From positions 30,058,564 to 30,122,563 of the forward strand of contig CM054177.1 in the NCBI GenBank assembly GCA_028829895.1: DNA of 64,000 nt, read 5' to 3'. The translations under genes and the position numbers were made by a program. Below, one piece after another: positions 1-11,905 of the stretch (position 1 is the first letter of the stretch; each line of letters opens with the position of its first letter). This DNA comes from Sinotaia quadrata. Its lineage: Eukaryota > Mollusca > Gastropoda > Architaenioglossa > Viviparidae. The notes under the pieces are model-generated. The model was not told where the DNA came from. It saw nothing but the letters and a program-made list of their open reading frames with translations, and did not search any database.

Positions 1-231
1 CATAGCTGGTCATTTATATTGTTGTACCATCGAGCATAACATAGCTGGTCATTTATATTGTTGTACCATAGAGCATAGCAAAGCTGGTCATTTATATTGT
101 TGTACCATAGAGCATAACATAGCTGGTCATTTATATTGTTGTACCATAGAGCATAGCATAGCTGGTCAAGTAGTTTGCTGTGCTAGGAGCAATGTATAGC
201 TGGTCTGTTATATTGCTGTACCATAGACAAA
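1..231. repeat. 39-bp minisatellite, cut by window start
   Basis: About six copies of a 39-bp unit with core catagctggtcatttatatt. The last two copies are diverged. The array continues beyond the window edge. On the minus strand it carries TATAAA-like hexamers downstream of the proposed last exon (342-505), which might act as weak poly(A) signals; that is speculation. Confidence 0.9.
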
Positions 232-341
232 TTTCCGCATTGAAACTCAACTCTATCAAGTCTATGAAATGGACTATCAAGCAAGACTGCAGGCACAATG
301 GAACTGTTCAATGAGATCTAATGACATTGTTAACTGTACCG

Positions 342-505
342 TTAATCATATTGATCTTGTTCGGAAATGACTGGTAAGAGATCGCGGACAGACGGATTAG
401 GGTGACCGATCAGACAAATGATGTCTAAGTGGTCTGATGCAGTTTCCTGAGGCAGTAATGAAAATCTTGACATCTCGCCACTGGACCTAAATGTGACCAT
501 ACATG
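342..505 (-). CDS. Candidate terminal exon of the minus-strand membrane-protein gene
   Basis: On the minus strand a strong acceptor is present: a pyrimidine-rich tract with a TTTTTAAC branch-like site and CTGTCAG, with the AG at 507-506. It opens a frame of 53 codons ending in TAA at 342-344. The exon starts in phase 1 (two bases, CA, complete a codon), the same phase as every other intron of the gene whose exons lie at 21415-28406, so it would join the 21415 donor in frame. The peptide begins CMVTFRSSGEMSRFSLLPQ and ends ISEQDQYD; it has no transmembrane segment and fits a cytoplasmic C-terminus. Codon use looks coding-like and the stretch is unique sequence between arrays. No homolog is recognised. 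The 21-kb distance to the previous exon means further exons may intervene. The alternative is a chance open frame. Confidence 0.5.
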
Positions 506-1261
506 CTGACAGAATAATGTCAGTTAAAAAGGCGAAGAGATTATATAAGCGTTTTGACATATGAGTCATTGGGGCAGTCAAAGTGAAAATTAAACTCCCA
601 ATTTAAGCATTACATATTGAAGAAGAGGAGGGGAACATTACATAATTTAAGAAGAGGAGGAGTCATCAGAGAATTTTTAAAAAGGAGGAAATTTGACATA
701 ATTTCACAGGAGGAAACATAATTTAAGAAGAGGAAGAATATGTTCTATTAACAGAAAATCGGGCTGTTTAATTTTACGTTTGGACTGTGAATGAAGAGAC
801 AAAATAAACAGTGTGATTTGTTGTAAAGTGTCAGAATTGATTGAATATCTAAGAAGAAATGTGATTCAAATTGAACAAAGACGTTAATACGAGAGAAGAG
901 AAAATGACATTCCTGGCTAGGATAGCAATACCGCTTCCATTTAGGAACAGGAAATGTCGTCTAGTTGTCATCCGGCGTCAAATCTACTCAGTGTCCGCCA
1001 AAATGAAGTAATAAGCCAGGTCTTAGACAATTATGCCTCTATTGTTTTACAGGCGTTTAAACAGGTTGCGCATAGAGGGATGTAATTCTGAAAGTGTGGG
1101 TAATTTAGATATGTGTACAAGTAGACAATAAAATAGGTACTTAAATTCTTGGTGTTAAAAAGAAACGTGAATTAGTGTCATTCAAAGATTTTGGTTTGTA
1201 GTAGGGATAAATGAAATTCTAATTCCTGTCAGTTTCCTTCTTCTCCTGTTATGTACAGACG
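506..1261. other. Unique stretch with purine-rich near-repeats and one small open frame
   Basis: Positions 613-740 hold imperfect purine-rich repeats around aatttaagaagaggagg. A 35-codon plus-strand frame at 904-1011 begins MTFLARIAIPLPFRNRKC and has a purine-rich leader, but no splice signal or homology supports it as a gene. Nothing else is identifiable. Confidence 0.5.
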
Positions 1262-1603
1262 AAATGTCTTGTGGTATGCACATCTTAATGGAGACTGCTC
1301 TCTACAGTCTAAATGTCTTATGGTATGCACATCTTAATGGAGACTGCTCTCTACAGTCTAAATGTCTTATGGTATGCACATCTTAATGGTGACTGCTCTG
1401 TCCAACTGTCTTGTGGTATGCACATCTTAAAGATGATTGCTCTGTATAGTCCAACCGTCTCGTGATACACACACCTTACTGATGACTGTTCCGTACAGTC
1501 CAACCGTATCGTGATAAGCGCATCTTACAAGGTAGCTGTCTTATGGTATGTACAACTTACTGATGGTTGTTTTCTACAGTCCAAATGTCTTGTCGTACGA
1601 ATA
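1262..1603. repeat. 49-bp minisatellite with degenerate tail
   Basis: Unit core is gtcttatggtatgcacatct. Two near-perfect copies lie at 1262 and 1311, then copies decay. The core resembles that of the following 32-bp array (tggtgcgcacatctta), so the two arrays probably share an ancestor. Confidence 0.85.
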
Positions 1604-1896
1604 TCTTACAAGTCAACTGTCCTGTGGTGCGCACATCTTACAAGTCAACTGTCCTGTGGTGCGCACATCTTACAAGTCAACTGTCCTGTGGTGCGCACAT
1701 CTTACAAGTCAACTGTCCTGTGGTGCGCACATCTTACCAGTCAACTGTCCTGTGGTGCGCACATCTTACAAGTCAACTGTTCTGTGGTGCGCACATCTTA
1801 CAAGTCAACTGTCCTGTGGTGCGCACATCTTACAAGTCAACTGTCCTGTGGTGCGCACATCTTACAAGTCAACTGTCCTGGGGTGCGCACATCTTA
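1604..1896. repeat. 32-bp minisatellite, about 9 copies
   Basis: Nearly identical copies with core gtggtgcgcacatcttacaa. Because the period is not a multiple of three, each of the three plus-strand frames reads the same repeated peptides. The resulting 111-206 codon frames are not genes. Confidence 0.95.
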
Positions 1897-3651
<1,755 letters not shown>

Positions 3652-3972
3652 CCAAAGGAAGGAAGAAAGAGCGAAAGAAAGACAAAAATAAAGACAGACA
3701 GAAAGAGCAAAACAAAAGACAGAAAGAAAGAAATACAGACAGAGAGAGTGAAAGATAGAAAGAAAGAAATAGCGAAAGAAAGCATATTGAAAGAAAGACA
3801 CACAGAAGAAAGAGCGAAAAAAGACAGAAAGGAAAAGCAAAGACGGAAAGAAAGAGTGAAAGACAGACAGACAGAAAGAAAGAAAGCGAAAGAAAGACAG
3901 ACAGAAAGAAAGAGCGAAAGACAGTTAAACAGAAAGAAAGAAACACAGAGGTAGACAGAAAGAAAGAAATAA
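3652..3972. repeat. Purine-strand GAAA/GACA tract
   Basis: About 320 bp, almost purely purine on the plus strand apart from scattered C/T (gaaagaaagacagacagaaa). It is a degenerate tetranucleotide microsatellite. Reading frames through it are low-complexity (KKER or SFLS) artefacts. Confidence 0.9.
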
Positions 3973-4070
3973 AATTTTAAAACTATAAATCTAATTTCAG
4001 TTTGTGACGTTTTCATTCGTTTTTAACGTCTGCGCTTGTTTGAAAGCGAGAAACGTGGTACTTTTTGTGA

Positions 4071-4264
4071 ATGGCTCACGGGTACAGGTACCGTTCAGTT
4101 CAATGGCTCACGGGTACAGGTACCGTTCAGTTCAATGGCTCACGGGTACAGGTACCGTTCAGTTCAATGGCTCACGGGTACAGGTACCGTTCAGTTCAAT
4201 GGCTCACGGGTACAGGTACCGTTCAGTTCAATGGCTCACGAGTACAGGTACCATTCAGTTCAGT
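4071..4264. repeat. 32-bp minisatellite, about 6 copies
   Basis: Highly uniform unit containing atggctcacgggtacaggta followed by ccgttcagttca. It grades into the next array through hybrid copies at 4230-4300. Confidence 0.95.
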
Positions 4265-4598
4265 GGCTCACGAGACCCAAGCACTGTTCAATTAAATGGA
4301 TTACGAGACCCAACCACTGTTTAATTAAATAACTTATGAAACTCAAGCACTGTTCAATTAAACGACTTACGAGACCCAAGCACTTTTCGATTAATGACTT
4401 ACGAGACCCAAGCACTGTTCAATTAACGACTTACGAGACCCAAGCACTGTTCGATTAATGACTTACGAGACCCAAGCACTGTTCAATTAAACGACTTACG
4501 AGACCCAAACACTGTTCAATTAAATGACTTACGAGACCCAAACACTGTTCGATTAAATGACTTACGAGACCCAAGCACTGTTCAATTAAATGACTTAC
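4265..4598. repeat. 31- to 33-bp minisatellite, a second subfamily of the preceding array
   Basis: About ten copies with core acgagacccaagcactgttc and aattaaatgactt. The transitional copies (ggctcacgagacccaag) show it shares origin and register with the 4071 array. Confidence 0.93.
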
Positions 4599-5409
4599 CA
4601 GTCATCCGTAACAACATAAAACTTGGACGTGCCTTTTCTTCACCTGTTAACTCAATCTTTTAAAATTTGAATTATGAATTACTCAACCACCATAATATCC
4701 GTAAATCAAACCAGCCAAATAATAAAAAGAACATAAATAGTAGTAATAATAATGGGCCAGGAGACATACAGTAGTCATCCTTAAAAGGTCGATTTGCCTG
4801 ATCTCGTAGTTTCATTACCAGAAACAATCATGGTGATCCACATTAACAGAGAACCGACAGGAAAGACCTCCGCACAAGGTAAGACATTTGTCGTATAAGG
4901 CTGTTATATGGCGGAAACGTCTTACGAAAACTTCCCGATGACATCTTATGTGACTGTCTTACGGTTTAGAAACTGTTCTATTTCCCAGAGACAGTCGTAT
5001 GACGTCAATAGCTAATAGTAAATGCCGTCAAATCATGTGATGTTAAATGTACAAAAATAAAAATAGAGTTGACTGGCCCTGCATGCGCGTGTGCACTTGA
5101 CTTGTGCGGGACTATAGCAAGGACTGGCGATAAGCAAACGAAATGGAGGCACTGTGAAGGCGAGAAAAAGAGGGTGGTAATACCCGAAGTGATAAAGAAT
5201 GAGAGAAAGACGTAGACCTTATGGACCACACTGATCCCTGATTGAGATCCATGAATATATTTTTAAGGGGCGACAAAAACCTAGTTTCTCTCTCCCAGGG
5301 AAACTCGTAATATAATGATATTTATAAATTAATCACTCCACTCAAGCACTCGTGTCATCCAAACTCAGTCTAGCAATGTCATACTTCTCTTCTACAGTCT
5401 TGTCACACA
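4599..5409. other. Unique stretch, possible minus-strand exon at 5005-5172
   Basis: A very good minus-strand acceptor (pyrimidine tract ending in cttcacag, AG at 5151-5152) precedes sequence that stays open in two frames, including one ending in a stop at 5005. No matching donor or homology was found, so no exon is claimed. The rest holds nothing recognisable. Confidence 0.35.
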
Positions 5410-5800
5410 AAATTGTCATTCTTGAATGTTTATTTTTGTCCTGTCAGCCACACAAAACAACACAATGTCATTCTTGAATGTTATTTTTGTCCTGTCAGCC
5501 ACACAAAACAACACAATATCATTCTTGAATGTTATTTTTGTCCTGTCAGCCACTCAAAATGACTGTTATCGTCTAAAGTGACAACATGTCGTCCTTGAAT
5601 GCCACTATCGCTGTGTCATCCACACACTCAGAAAATGACAACCCTCTATTTTAGCATTCTTCTTTCATTTCTCTGCAATAGAATCATTACGTCATCATAC
5701 AACACACCCAAACAATACAATTCCTCTATCCTAGTATTTTTCTGTCAAGCATACACCATCTACACAATATAATCTCTTTAATTCTTGTATGTTTCCGTCA

Positions 5801-5841
<41 letters not shown>

Positions 5842-5960
5842 GCCATATCTTTATTCTAGTATGTTTCTGTCAGCCACAAGCACAACAACACTATATCATC
5901 TCTTTATCCTAGTGTTTCTATCAGCCACACACACAAACACACAATGTGTAACATCCTTCC
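5410..5960. repeat. 51-bp minisatellite, mostly decayed, with an internal (CA)n
   Basis: Three good copies (core gtcattcttgaatgttattt) occupy 5413-5575. Degenerate copies follow, recognisable by repeated ttctgtcagccaca. A pure CA run at 5801-5840 has grown from the CACACA part of one unit. Confidence 0.85.
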
Positions 5961-6335
5961 TTCAGATATTCCTTCAATATGAAATACACTTGTGCCTGAA
6001 TTGCTACTAACTTATAATTTTTAATCTCTAGAAAATTATTTTTAGAACACTTCTATCTGATCACGTAAAATCCCCCGACATTATCGATCGATTTTAAGAA
6101 AGTAAGCAATAATTTCCTAATAGGAGAAAATCCTATTTTCTAAATTGCGAAAAATAGTGGAAAATGTGTAAAACCTCAGCTTTCACTTTCCATGCTACTA
6201 GTATCTGAGAATGTGTGACGTGAATGCGAGGACTTCTAAGGAGTTTGATAATGGAGCAGACGTGAGGTTTCATGAAAGTTTATTTTGGTAACTTTTCGTT
6301 TCATGCTCAGATGTTATGCTCATTATTCCTGTTAT
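5961..6335. other. Unique AT-rich spacer
   Basis: No exon, RNA or element is visible. Confidence 0.5.
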
Positions 6336-6715
6336 TATTGGTGTGACGTTTACATTCCACAATCTCCGGATTTCTGAGATTCTGTTATTACCTGGTGTGA
6401 CGTTTGCATTCCACAATCTTAGTATTTCTGAGACTCTGTTATTACCTGGTGTGACGTTTGCATTCCACAATCTCCGGATTTCTGAGATTCTATTATTACC
6501 TGGTGTGACGTTTACATTCCACAGTCTCCGGATTTCTGAGATTCTGTTATTACCTGGTGTGACGTTTGCCCTTACATTCCAGTCTCCGGATTTCTGAGAT
6601 TCTATTATTACCTGGTGTGACGTTTACATTCCACAGTCTCCGGATTTCTGAGATTCTGTTATTACCTGGTGTGACGTTTGCCCTTATATCCAATCTCCGG
6701 ATTTCTAATATGAGA
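6336..6715. repeat. 54-bp minisatellite, about 7 copies
   Basis: Core is ctccggatttctgagattct, followed by gttattacctggtgtgacg. Two copies carry a small insertion (gccctta). The 93-codon plus-strand frame here (repeated VTFAFHNL) is a by-product of the period being 18 codons. Confidence 0.95.
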
Positions 6716-7145
6716 TTCTGTTACTTTTTCGTGTGATTTCATTTGTGTTTTGTTCATGTCATTTCTTTTGTGTGGGTTTTTATTTGTTGTTGTTCCCATC
6801 CTTTCTATTGTTTTATGTTCACGTCTCTTGTTTTGTTTTATGTTCCAGTCATTTCTTTTGTTTTATGCTCGTGTTATTTCTTTTGTTTTATGTTCCTATC
6901 ATTTGGTACAGTAACATCTATGGTGGTAACTATACTGTCTGGGTTTCGTGCGGGAACAACGTATTCTATTCGTTTTTCGAAGTTGTAACACATTACTTTA
7001 ACTTCTGTTTCATTGATTTCTTGTGGTATTTAGATTCCGTTGTTGTAACATTCTGGTGTTTAAATTCTATAGTTGTAACAATTTATTTTTACTTTTCATA
7101 TTTCATTGACTTTCTCTGTTTTGATTTCGTAGTTGCAACATCTAT
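6716..7145. repeat. Degenerate T-rich repeat region
   Basis: Imperfect repeats of ttttgttttatgttc at about 6740-6905 and of attccgttgttgtaacatt at 6975-7140. Phe/Val-rich open frames across it are compositional. Confidence 0.65.
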
Positions 7146-7781
7146 TTTCATGTAGGATATTTGCCACTTTATTTGTGACTTTCGATATAATTTGTTTCGG
7201 CTAGAGAGTGATATCAGGACAGTACATCATATCCGGAGAGTATATATTCTGTTTTTTTTCATCGATGTCCCTGTAGGTCGTCATTTGGGATCCTTTCAAA
7301 TCTTGACTTTTTTGTCTTGTAGGATTTTGTTTCATGCTGATATTGCGTAACAGTGATCACTTCTGTTTCTGCTTTGAAACAACGATCCCTCATTCATATG
7401 CATGTTGACTGTCCTGTTCGTGTTTCATCAGACTGTTAGACATTTGGGACATGGAGGGTTTTCTGATTTGTGTACTGATGTTCGTTTTGTCGTCTTCTTC
7501 GATGTTGTTTTGGCTGTTTGCGGTTGTTGATATAATCCACTGATTAATAATAAATTCACAATGATTAATATTATATTATATTATATTGGTATAAATCTTC
7601 TTTCGTCAAGTTAAAAAACGAATGCATGACGAGATAATTTCTTTGCCGACAGTTTAATTTTTTTAAAATATTTTTATAAACAGTAGTTACGAAATTAATG
7701 ATAAAAGTAATATTTGATTCAGGCTGTTGTTATTATTAACTTTAAAATGTTAAACCATTAAAACTAAATTGTGAATTCAAA
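7146..7781. other. Unique AT-rich spacer
   Basis: Contains a short (ATATT)n run near 7565-7590. No gene signal was seen on either strand. Confidence 0.5.
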
Positions 7782-7978
7782 TACTAAATGTTTACAATGA
7801 TTTGTGAACTGTATTCTCACGGACTGCAGTATACTGTGTAAGTTTAAGTACTAAATGCTTACAGTGATATGTCAACTGTATTCTCATGGACTGCCGTATA
7901 CTGTGTAAGTTTAAGTACTAAATGCTTACAGTGATATGTCAACTGTATTCTCATGGACTGCCTTGTAATGTTTAAGTT
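7782..7978. repeat. 67-bp minisatellite, about 3 copies
   Basis: Core is gcttacagtgatatgtcaac, with ctcatggactgccgtatac. The first copy is diverged. Confidence 0.9.
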
Positions 7979-8089
7979 CAGAGAGTGTCTTGTTTCCATG
8001 TTTATCTTGTTATTTGAGCGAAAACATTATTGTATACTTTTGTAATCTTCAATAATAAATCTCTTTTTTGGGACACGACTGAAACAGGA

Positions 8090-8192
8090 CTTTTTTCTTT
8101 CTTTTTTTCTTTTTTTTCTTTCTTTCTTTCTTTTTTCTTTCTTTCCTTCCTTCCTTTCCTTCCTTCCTTCCTTCCTTCCTTTCTTTCAAAGT
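8090..8192. repeat. Polypyrimidine TTTC/CTTC microsatellite
   Basis: About 100 bp of T and C only on the plus strand, changing from tttc-rich to ttcc-rich. Confidence 0.95.
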
Positions 8193-8972
8193 TGTGTTTT
8201 TGTTTTTCTTGTTTTCTTTCTATAACTAGATCCACTTACCGAGTTTTAGGAGAACTAAGCTATCCTGGATGTTGGAAAAGCAATAAATCAATAAATAAAA
8301 TAAAAAGCGGGGTTTGGGGGGCGGGGGACAAAGTGAGAAGAGACACGGAGAAGAGAAAGAGAGAAAGGAGAGGGAGAAAGTAACAGCAATTACTGAGTAA
8401 AGATTGCAGAGAAGCCACCCCTTCCATTCCAAGAAATGCGTAAACAACATCAAGAGGCGAAGGAAGAGGACACTCCCGGAAGGTGAAAAGGCCAAAAGAA
8501 AGAGCAATTTAACTGCGACGTCACAGCAAGGGGCCACAATCAGCACGGCCGCAGGACATGTGACGCTGTTAGGGAAGCTATTAGAAAGCTTCCGCTAGTG
8601 GCAAGTTTTGAGCAGCATGTTAAAGGACAGGTTTCTCAAAAGCACACTGACTAGAGAGGTGGTTCTTAATCTCAGGCAAATAAATATTTGTTGAATTCCC
8701 CCCCCAAAAAAAAAAAAAAAAAAAAAAATTTAAATCTCACGAAACCAAGCATGATTTTTGTTTTCTTTTTACTGCAAATTGTAAAGCAACAATAATTTCT
8801 GTTCAAAACAGCAGCAAAACAACAATAAAAAGAACCGAGGATGAAAGAAAAACAAGAAGAAATAAAATCATAAATCCCGGAAGGAAGGAAAGAAGGAAGA
8901 AAGAAAATAGGAAAACCCGTATTATACGTTTAACCTAGGTTTTATCAGCCACTAAGATTAACGCATACATTT
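8193..8972. other. Unique stretch with GC-box-like site and poly(A) run
   Basis: Contains a GC-box-like ggggggcggggg near 8316 and a C9A25-like run at 8699-8728. A 64-codon plus-strand frame at 8404-8598 is purine-biased and lacks splice or homology support, so it is not called. Nothing else is identifiable. Confidence 0.4.
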
Positions 8973-9195
8973 CTTTTATAGATTTCAGGAGGCAACAGAC
9001 AATTTAAGGAGTCAAATGACAGCCGTACAGTTTATAGATTTCAGGAGGCAACAGACAATTTAAAGAGTCAAATGACAGCCGTACAGTTTATAGATTTCAG
9101 GAGGCAACAGACAATTTAAGGAGTCAAATGACAGCCGTACAGTTTATAGATTTCAGGAGGCAACAGGAGTCAAATAACAGCCGCACAGTTTCAAA
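8973..9195. repeat. 56-bp minisatellite, about 4 copies
   Basis: Core is tagatttcaggaggcaacag, with ggagtcaaatgacagcc. The last copy has an internal deletion. Confidence 0.93.
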
Positions 9196-9224
9196 TAGTT
9201 TGCGGCTCAAGGGGCTCATTAAAT

Positions 9225-10060
9225 TATAATCATAAAAATGTCTATCCAGAAATAGACTGTACTCAACATAGAAAAATAGTTTTATGGAAAAGGAAATGAA
9301 ACACAAATGTATATCCAAAACTAGACTGTCCTCAACATTGATAATGACTTGTGTAGATGTCTTTATGGAAATGGAAAAGTAATGAAACCATATGTATATC
9401 CATATGGAACATGACTTGCGTAAAAGGCTTTATGCAAATGGAAAAATAATGATACCAAATGTATAGCCGGAAATAGATGTCCTCAACATAGAAAATGACG
9501 TGTGTAAATGGATTTATGGAAATGTAAAAATAATGAAACCAAATGTATATCCATATTGAGAACGATCTGTGTATGGCTTTACAGTGTGTATGGGGGGAAA
9601 TGCAACCAATGACTTGTAGAAATGGTTTAACAGAAATTGAAAACCAAATTATATCGTGTAGAAAATATCTTGTGGTAAATGGATTTATGGAAATGGAAAA
9701 ATAATGATACCAAATGTATATCCAGAAATAGATTGTCTTCAAAATAGAAAATGACCTATGTAAATGGCTTTATGGAAAAGGAAAAACAATGCAACCAAAT
9801 ATGTACCCATATAGAGAATGACTTGAAGAAATGGTTTTACGGAAATGGAAAAAATAATGAAACCAAATATATATCCAAAAATTGATTGTCATCAAAAGAG
9901 AAAGTGACTTGTGTAAATGGCATTATAGAAGTGGAAAAATAATGATACCAAAATGTGTATACTCAGTTTAAATTGTTCTCAGCATAGAAAATGACTTGTG
10001 TAAATGGCTTTACGGAAATGTATTCAGAAATAAATTGTCCTCAACATAGAAATGACTTGA
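9225..10060. repeat. Long degenerate minisatellite, period about 86 bp
   Basis: About ten diverged copies around aaatgacttgtgtaaatggc and aaccaaatgtatatcc. Divergence between copies is much higher than in neighbouring arrays, so this one is old. Confidence 0.8.
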
Positions 10061-10118
10061 GATATTGCTTTAAGTTAAAAGGTTCATTAACATGCTGCTT
10101 TAATTTAAGTTTAATTTA

Positions 10119-10345
10119 ATGTTTCTTGTGTTCTACTCGCATGTTTCTTGTGTTCTACTCGCATGTTTCTTGTGTTCTACTCGCATGTTTCTTGTGTTCT
10201 ACTCGCATGTTTCTTGTGTTCTACTCGCATGTTTCTTGTGTTCCACCCGCATGTTTCTTGTGTTCTACTCGCATGTTTCTTGTGTTCTACTCGCATGTTT
10301 CTTGTGTTCTACTCGCATGTTTCTTGTGTTCCACCCTCATGCTTC
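10119..10345. repeat. 22-bp minisatellite, about 10 copies
   Basis: Unit is atgtttcttgtgttctactc plus gc. It starts exactly where the MULE transposase relic ends: on the minus strand the last transposase-like codons run into acacaagaagcatg, which is one diverged unit. The 89-156 codon plus-strand frames are repeat artefacts. Confidence 0.95.
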
Positions 10346-10535
10346 TTGTGTTACATCCAAGGCTCTTCTCCATGGACATTGTTCATAATATATATCATGA
10401 CCCTTAAGAACGCATCGGATTTCATCGATGAATTTCCAGACAGTTGGATGATTCATTCCAAATTCTGCTTTGAGTCTTCGATGGGTAGCTCCATCATAAT
10501 TGTTGGTGCGATCATCCCCAATAAGAGTCCTCTTA
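10345..10535 (-). pseudogene. MULE transposase C-terminal fragment
   Basis: Minus frame reads IGDDRTNNYDGATHRRLK, then EFGMNHPTVWKFIDEIR, then HDIYYEQ. The TNN motif followed about 25 residues later by HPxxWKFID is the conserved C-terminal signature of MULE transposases (typically TNNxxEGWHR...HPNLWKFID). The Glu of the EGWH position is not preserved here. The fragment ends in a stop at the edge of the 22-bp array and on the other side runs without a break into the first copy of the 41-bp array, which itself reads LPDVWSVFKRT in the same frame. Confidence 0.85.
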
Positions 10536-11626
10536 AAGACAGACCAGACATCTGGAAGAAGAGAAGAGTCCTCTTAAAGACAGACCAGACATCTGGAAGA
10601 AGAGAAGAGTCCTCTTAAAGACAGACCAGACATCTGGAAGAAGAGAAGAGTCCTCTTAAAGACAGACCAGACATCTGGAAGAAGAGAAGAGTCCTCTTAA
10701 AGACAGACCAGACATCTGGAAGAAGAGAAGAGTCCTCTTAAAGACAGACCAGACATCTGGAAGAAGAGAAGAGTCCTCTTAAAGACAGACCAGACATCTG
10801 GAAGAAGAGAAGAGTCCTCTTAAAGACAGACCAGACATCTGGAAGAAGAGAAGAGTCCTCCTAAAGACAGACCAGACATCTGGAAGAAGAGAAGAGTCCT
10901 CTTAAAGACAAACCAGACATCTGGAAGAAGAGAAGAGTCCTCTTAAAGACAAACCAGACATCTGGAAGAAGAGAAGAGTCCTCTTAAAGACAGACCAGAC
11001 ATCTGGAAGAAGAGAAGAGTCCTCTTAAAGACAGACCAGACATCTGGAAGAAGAGAAGAGTCCTCTTAAAGACAGACCAGACATCTGGAAGAAGAGAAGA
11101 GTCCTCTTAAAGACAGACCAGACATCTGGAAGAAGAGAAGAGTCCTCTTAAAGACAGACCAGACATCTGGAAGAAGAGAAGAGTCCTCTTAAAGACAAAC
11201 CAGACATCTGGAAGAAGAGAAGAGTCCTCTTAAAGACAGACCAGACATCTGGAAGAAGAGAAGAGTCCTCTTAAAGACAGACCAGACATCTGGAAGAAGA
11301 GAAGAGTCCTCTTAAAGACAGACCAGACATCTGGAAGAAGAGAAGAGTCCTCTTAAAGACAGACCAGACATCTGGAAGAAGAGAAGAGTCCTCTTAAAGA
11401 CAGACCAGACATCTGGAAGAAGAGAAGAGTCCTCTTAAAGACAGACCAGACATCTGGAAGAAGAGAAGAGTCCTCTTAAAGACAGACCAGACATCTGGAA
11501 GAAGAGAAGAGTCCTCCTAAAGACAGACCAGACATCTGGAAGAAGAGAAGAGTCCTCTTAAAGACAAACCAGACATCTGGAAGAAGAGAAGAGTCCTCTT
11601 AAAGACAGACCAGACATCTGGAAGAA
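10522..11626. repeat. 41-bp minisatellite, about 27 copies, amplified from transposase coding sequence
   Basis: Copies of a 41-bp unit (core aagagtcctcttaaagacag, then accagacatctgg) are almost identical; variants are agacaaacc for agacagacc and ctcctaaag for ctcttaaag. On the minus strand the unit encodes LPDVWSVFKRT, exactly the peptide expected between the upstream (RRRSAF, 11630s) and downstream (IGDDRTNN) transposase pieces. Because 41 is not a multiple of three, amplification destroyed the reading frame. The unit contains a small inverted repeat AAGAG-TC-CTCTT. Confidence 0.97.
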
Positions 11627-11690
11627 AGGCAGAACGACGCCTACATCGGTTGCGATTAAGGGCGACCGACATTAATGTCCTCAAAGGAGT
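11627..11690 (-). pseudogene. MULE transposase fragment between two arrays
   Basis: Minus strand reads FEDINVGRP in one frame and, after a one-base shift, LNRNRCRRRSAFLPDVW in another. MULE transposases usually have YFEDTYIGR followed by a basic patch and FPxxLWNxYxRTL, so this is the piece immediately upstream of the 41-bp unit. The shift shows it was already decaying. Confidence 0.75.
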
Positions 11691-11905
11691 CAGTTTTCTG
11701 GTATTCCATCAGCGAGGGTTACACTAGCCAAATGTCCTCAAAGGAGTCACTTTTCTGGTATTCCATCAGCGAGGGTTACACTAGCCAAATGTCCTCAAAG
11801 GAGTCACTTTTCTGGTATTCCATCAGCGAGGGTTACACTAGCCAAATGTCCTCAAAGGAGTCACTTTTCTGGTATTCCATCAGCGAGGGTTACACTAGCC
11901 AAATC
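11673..11905. repeat. 57-bp minisatellite, 4 copies
   Basis: Unit has core gtcctcaaaggagtcacttt and ggtattccatcagcgaggg. The period is 19 codons, so a plus-strand frame (MSSKESLFWYSISEGYTSQ per unit) stays open for 91 codons. The more likely origin is the minus strand, where the unit reads MEYQKSDSFED, similar to the region preceding YFED in MULE transposases. I treat it as transposase-derived repeat, not as a plus-strand gene. Confidence 0.9.

Noticed and set aside
8404..8598. 64-codon plus-strand frame rich in Lys/Arg
   Set aside because: Purine-biased composition explains it; no good acceptor or donor and no homology.
10148..10618. 156-codon plus-strand frame ending in SSIIIVGAIIPNKS
   Set aside because: It is the antisense of the MULE transposase C-terminal fragment fused to two arrays.
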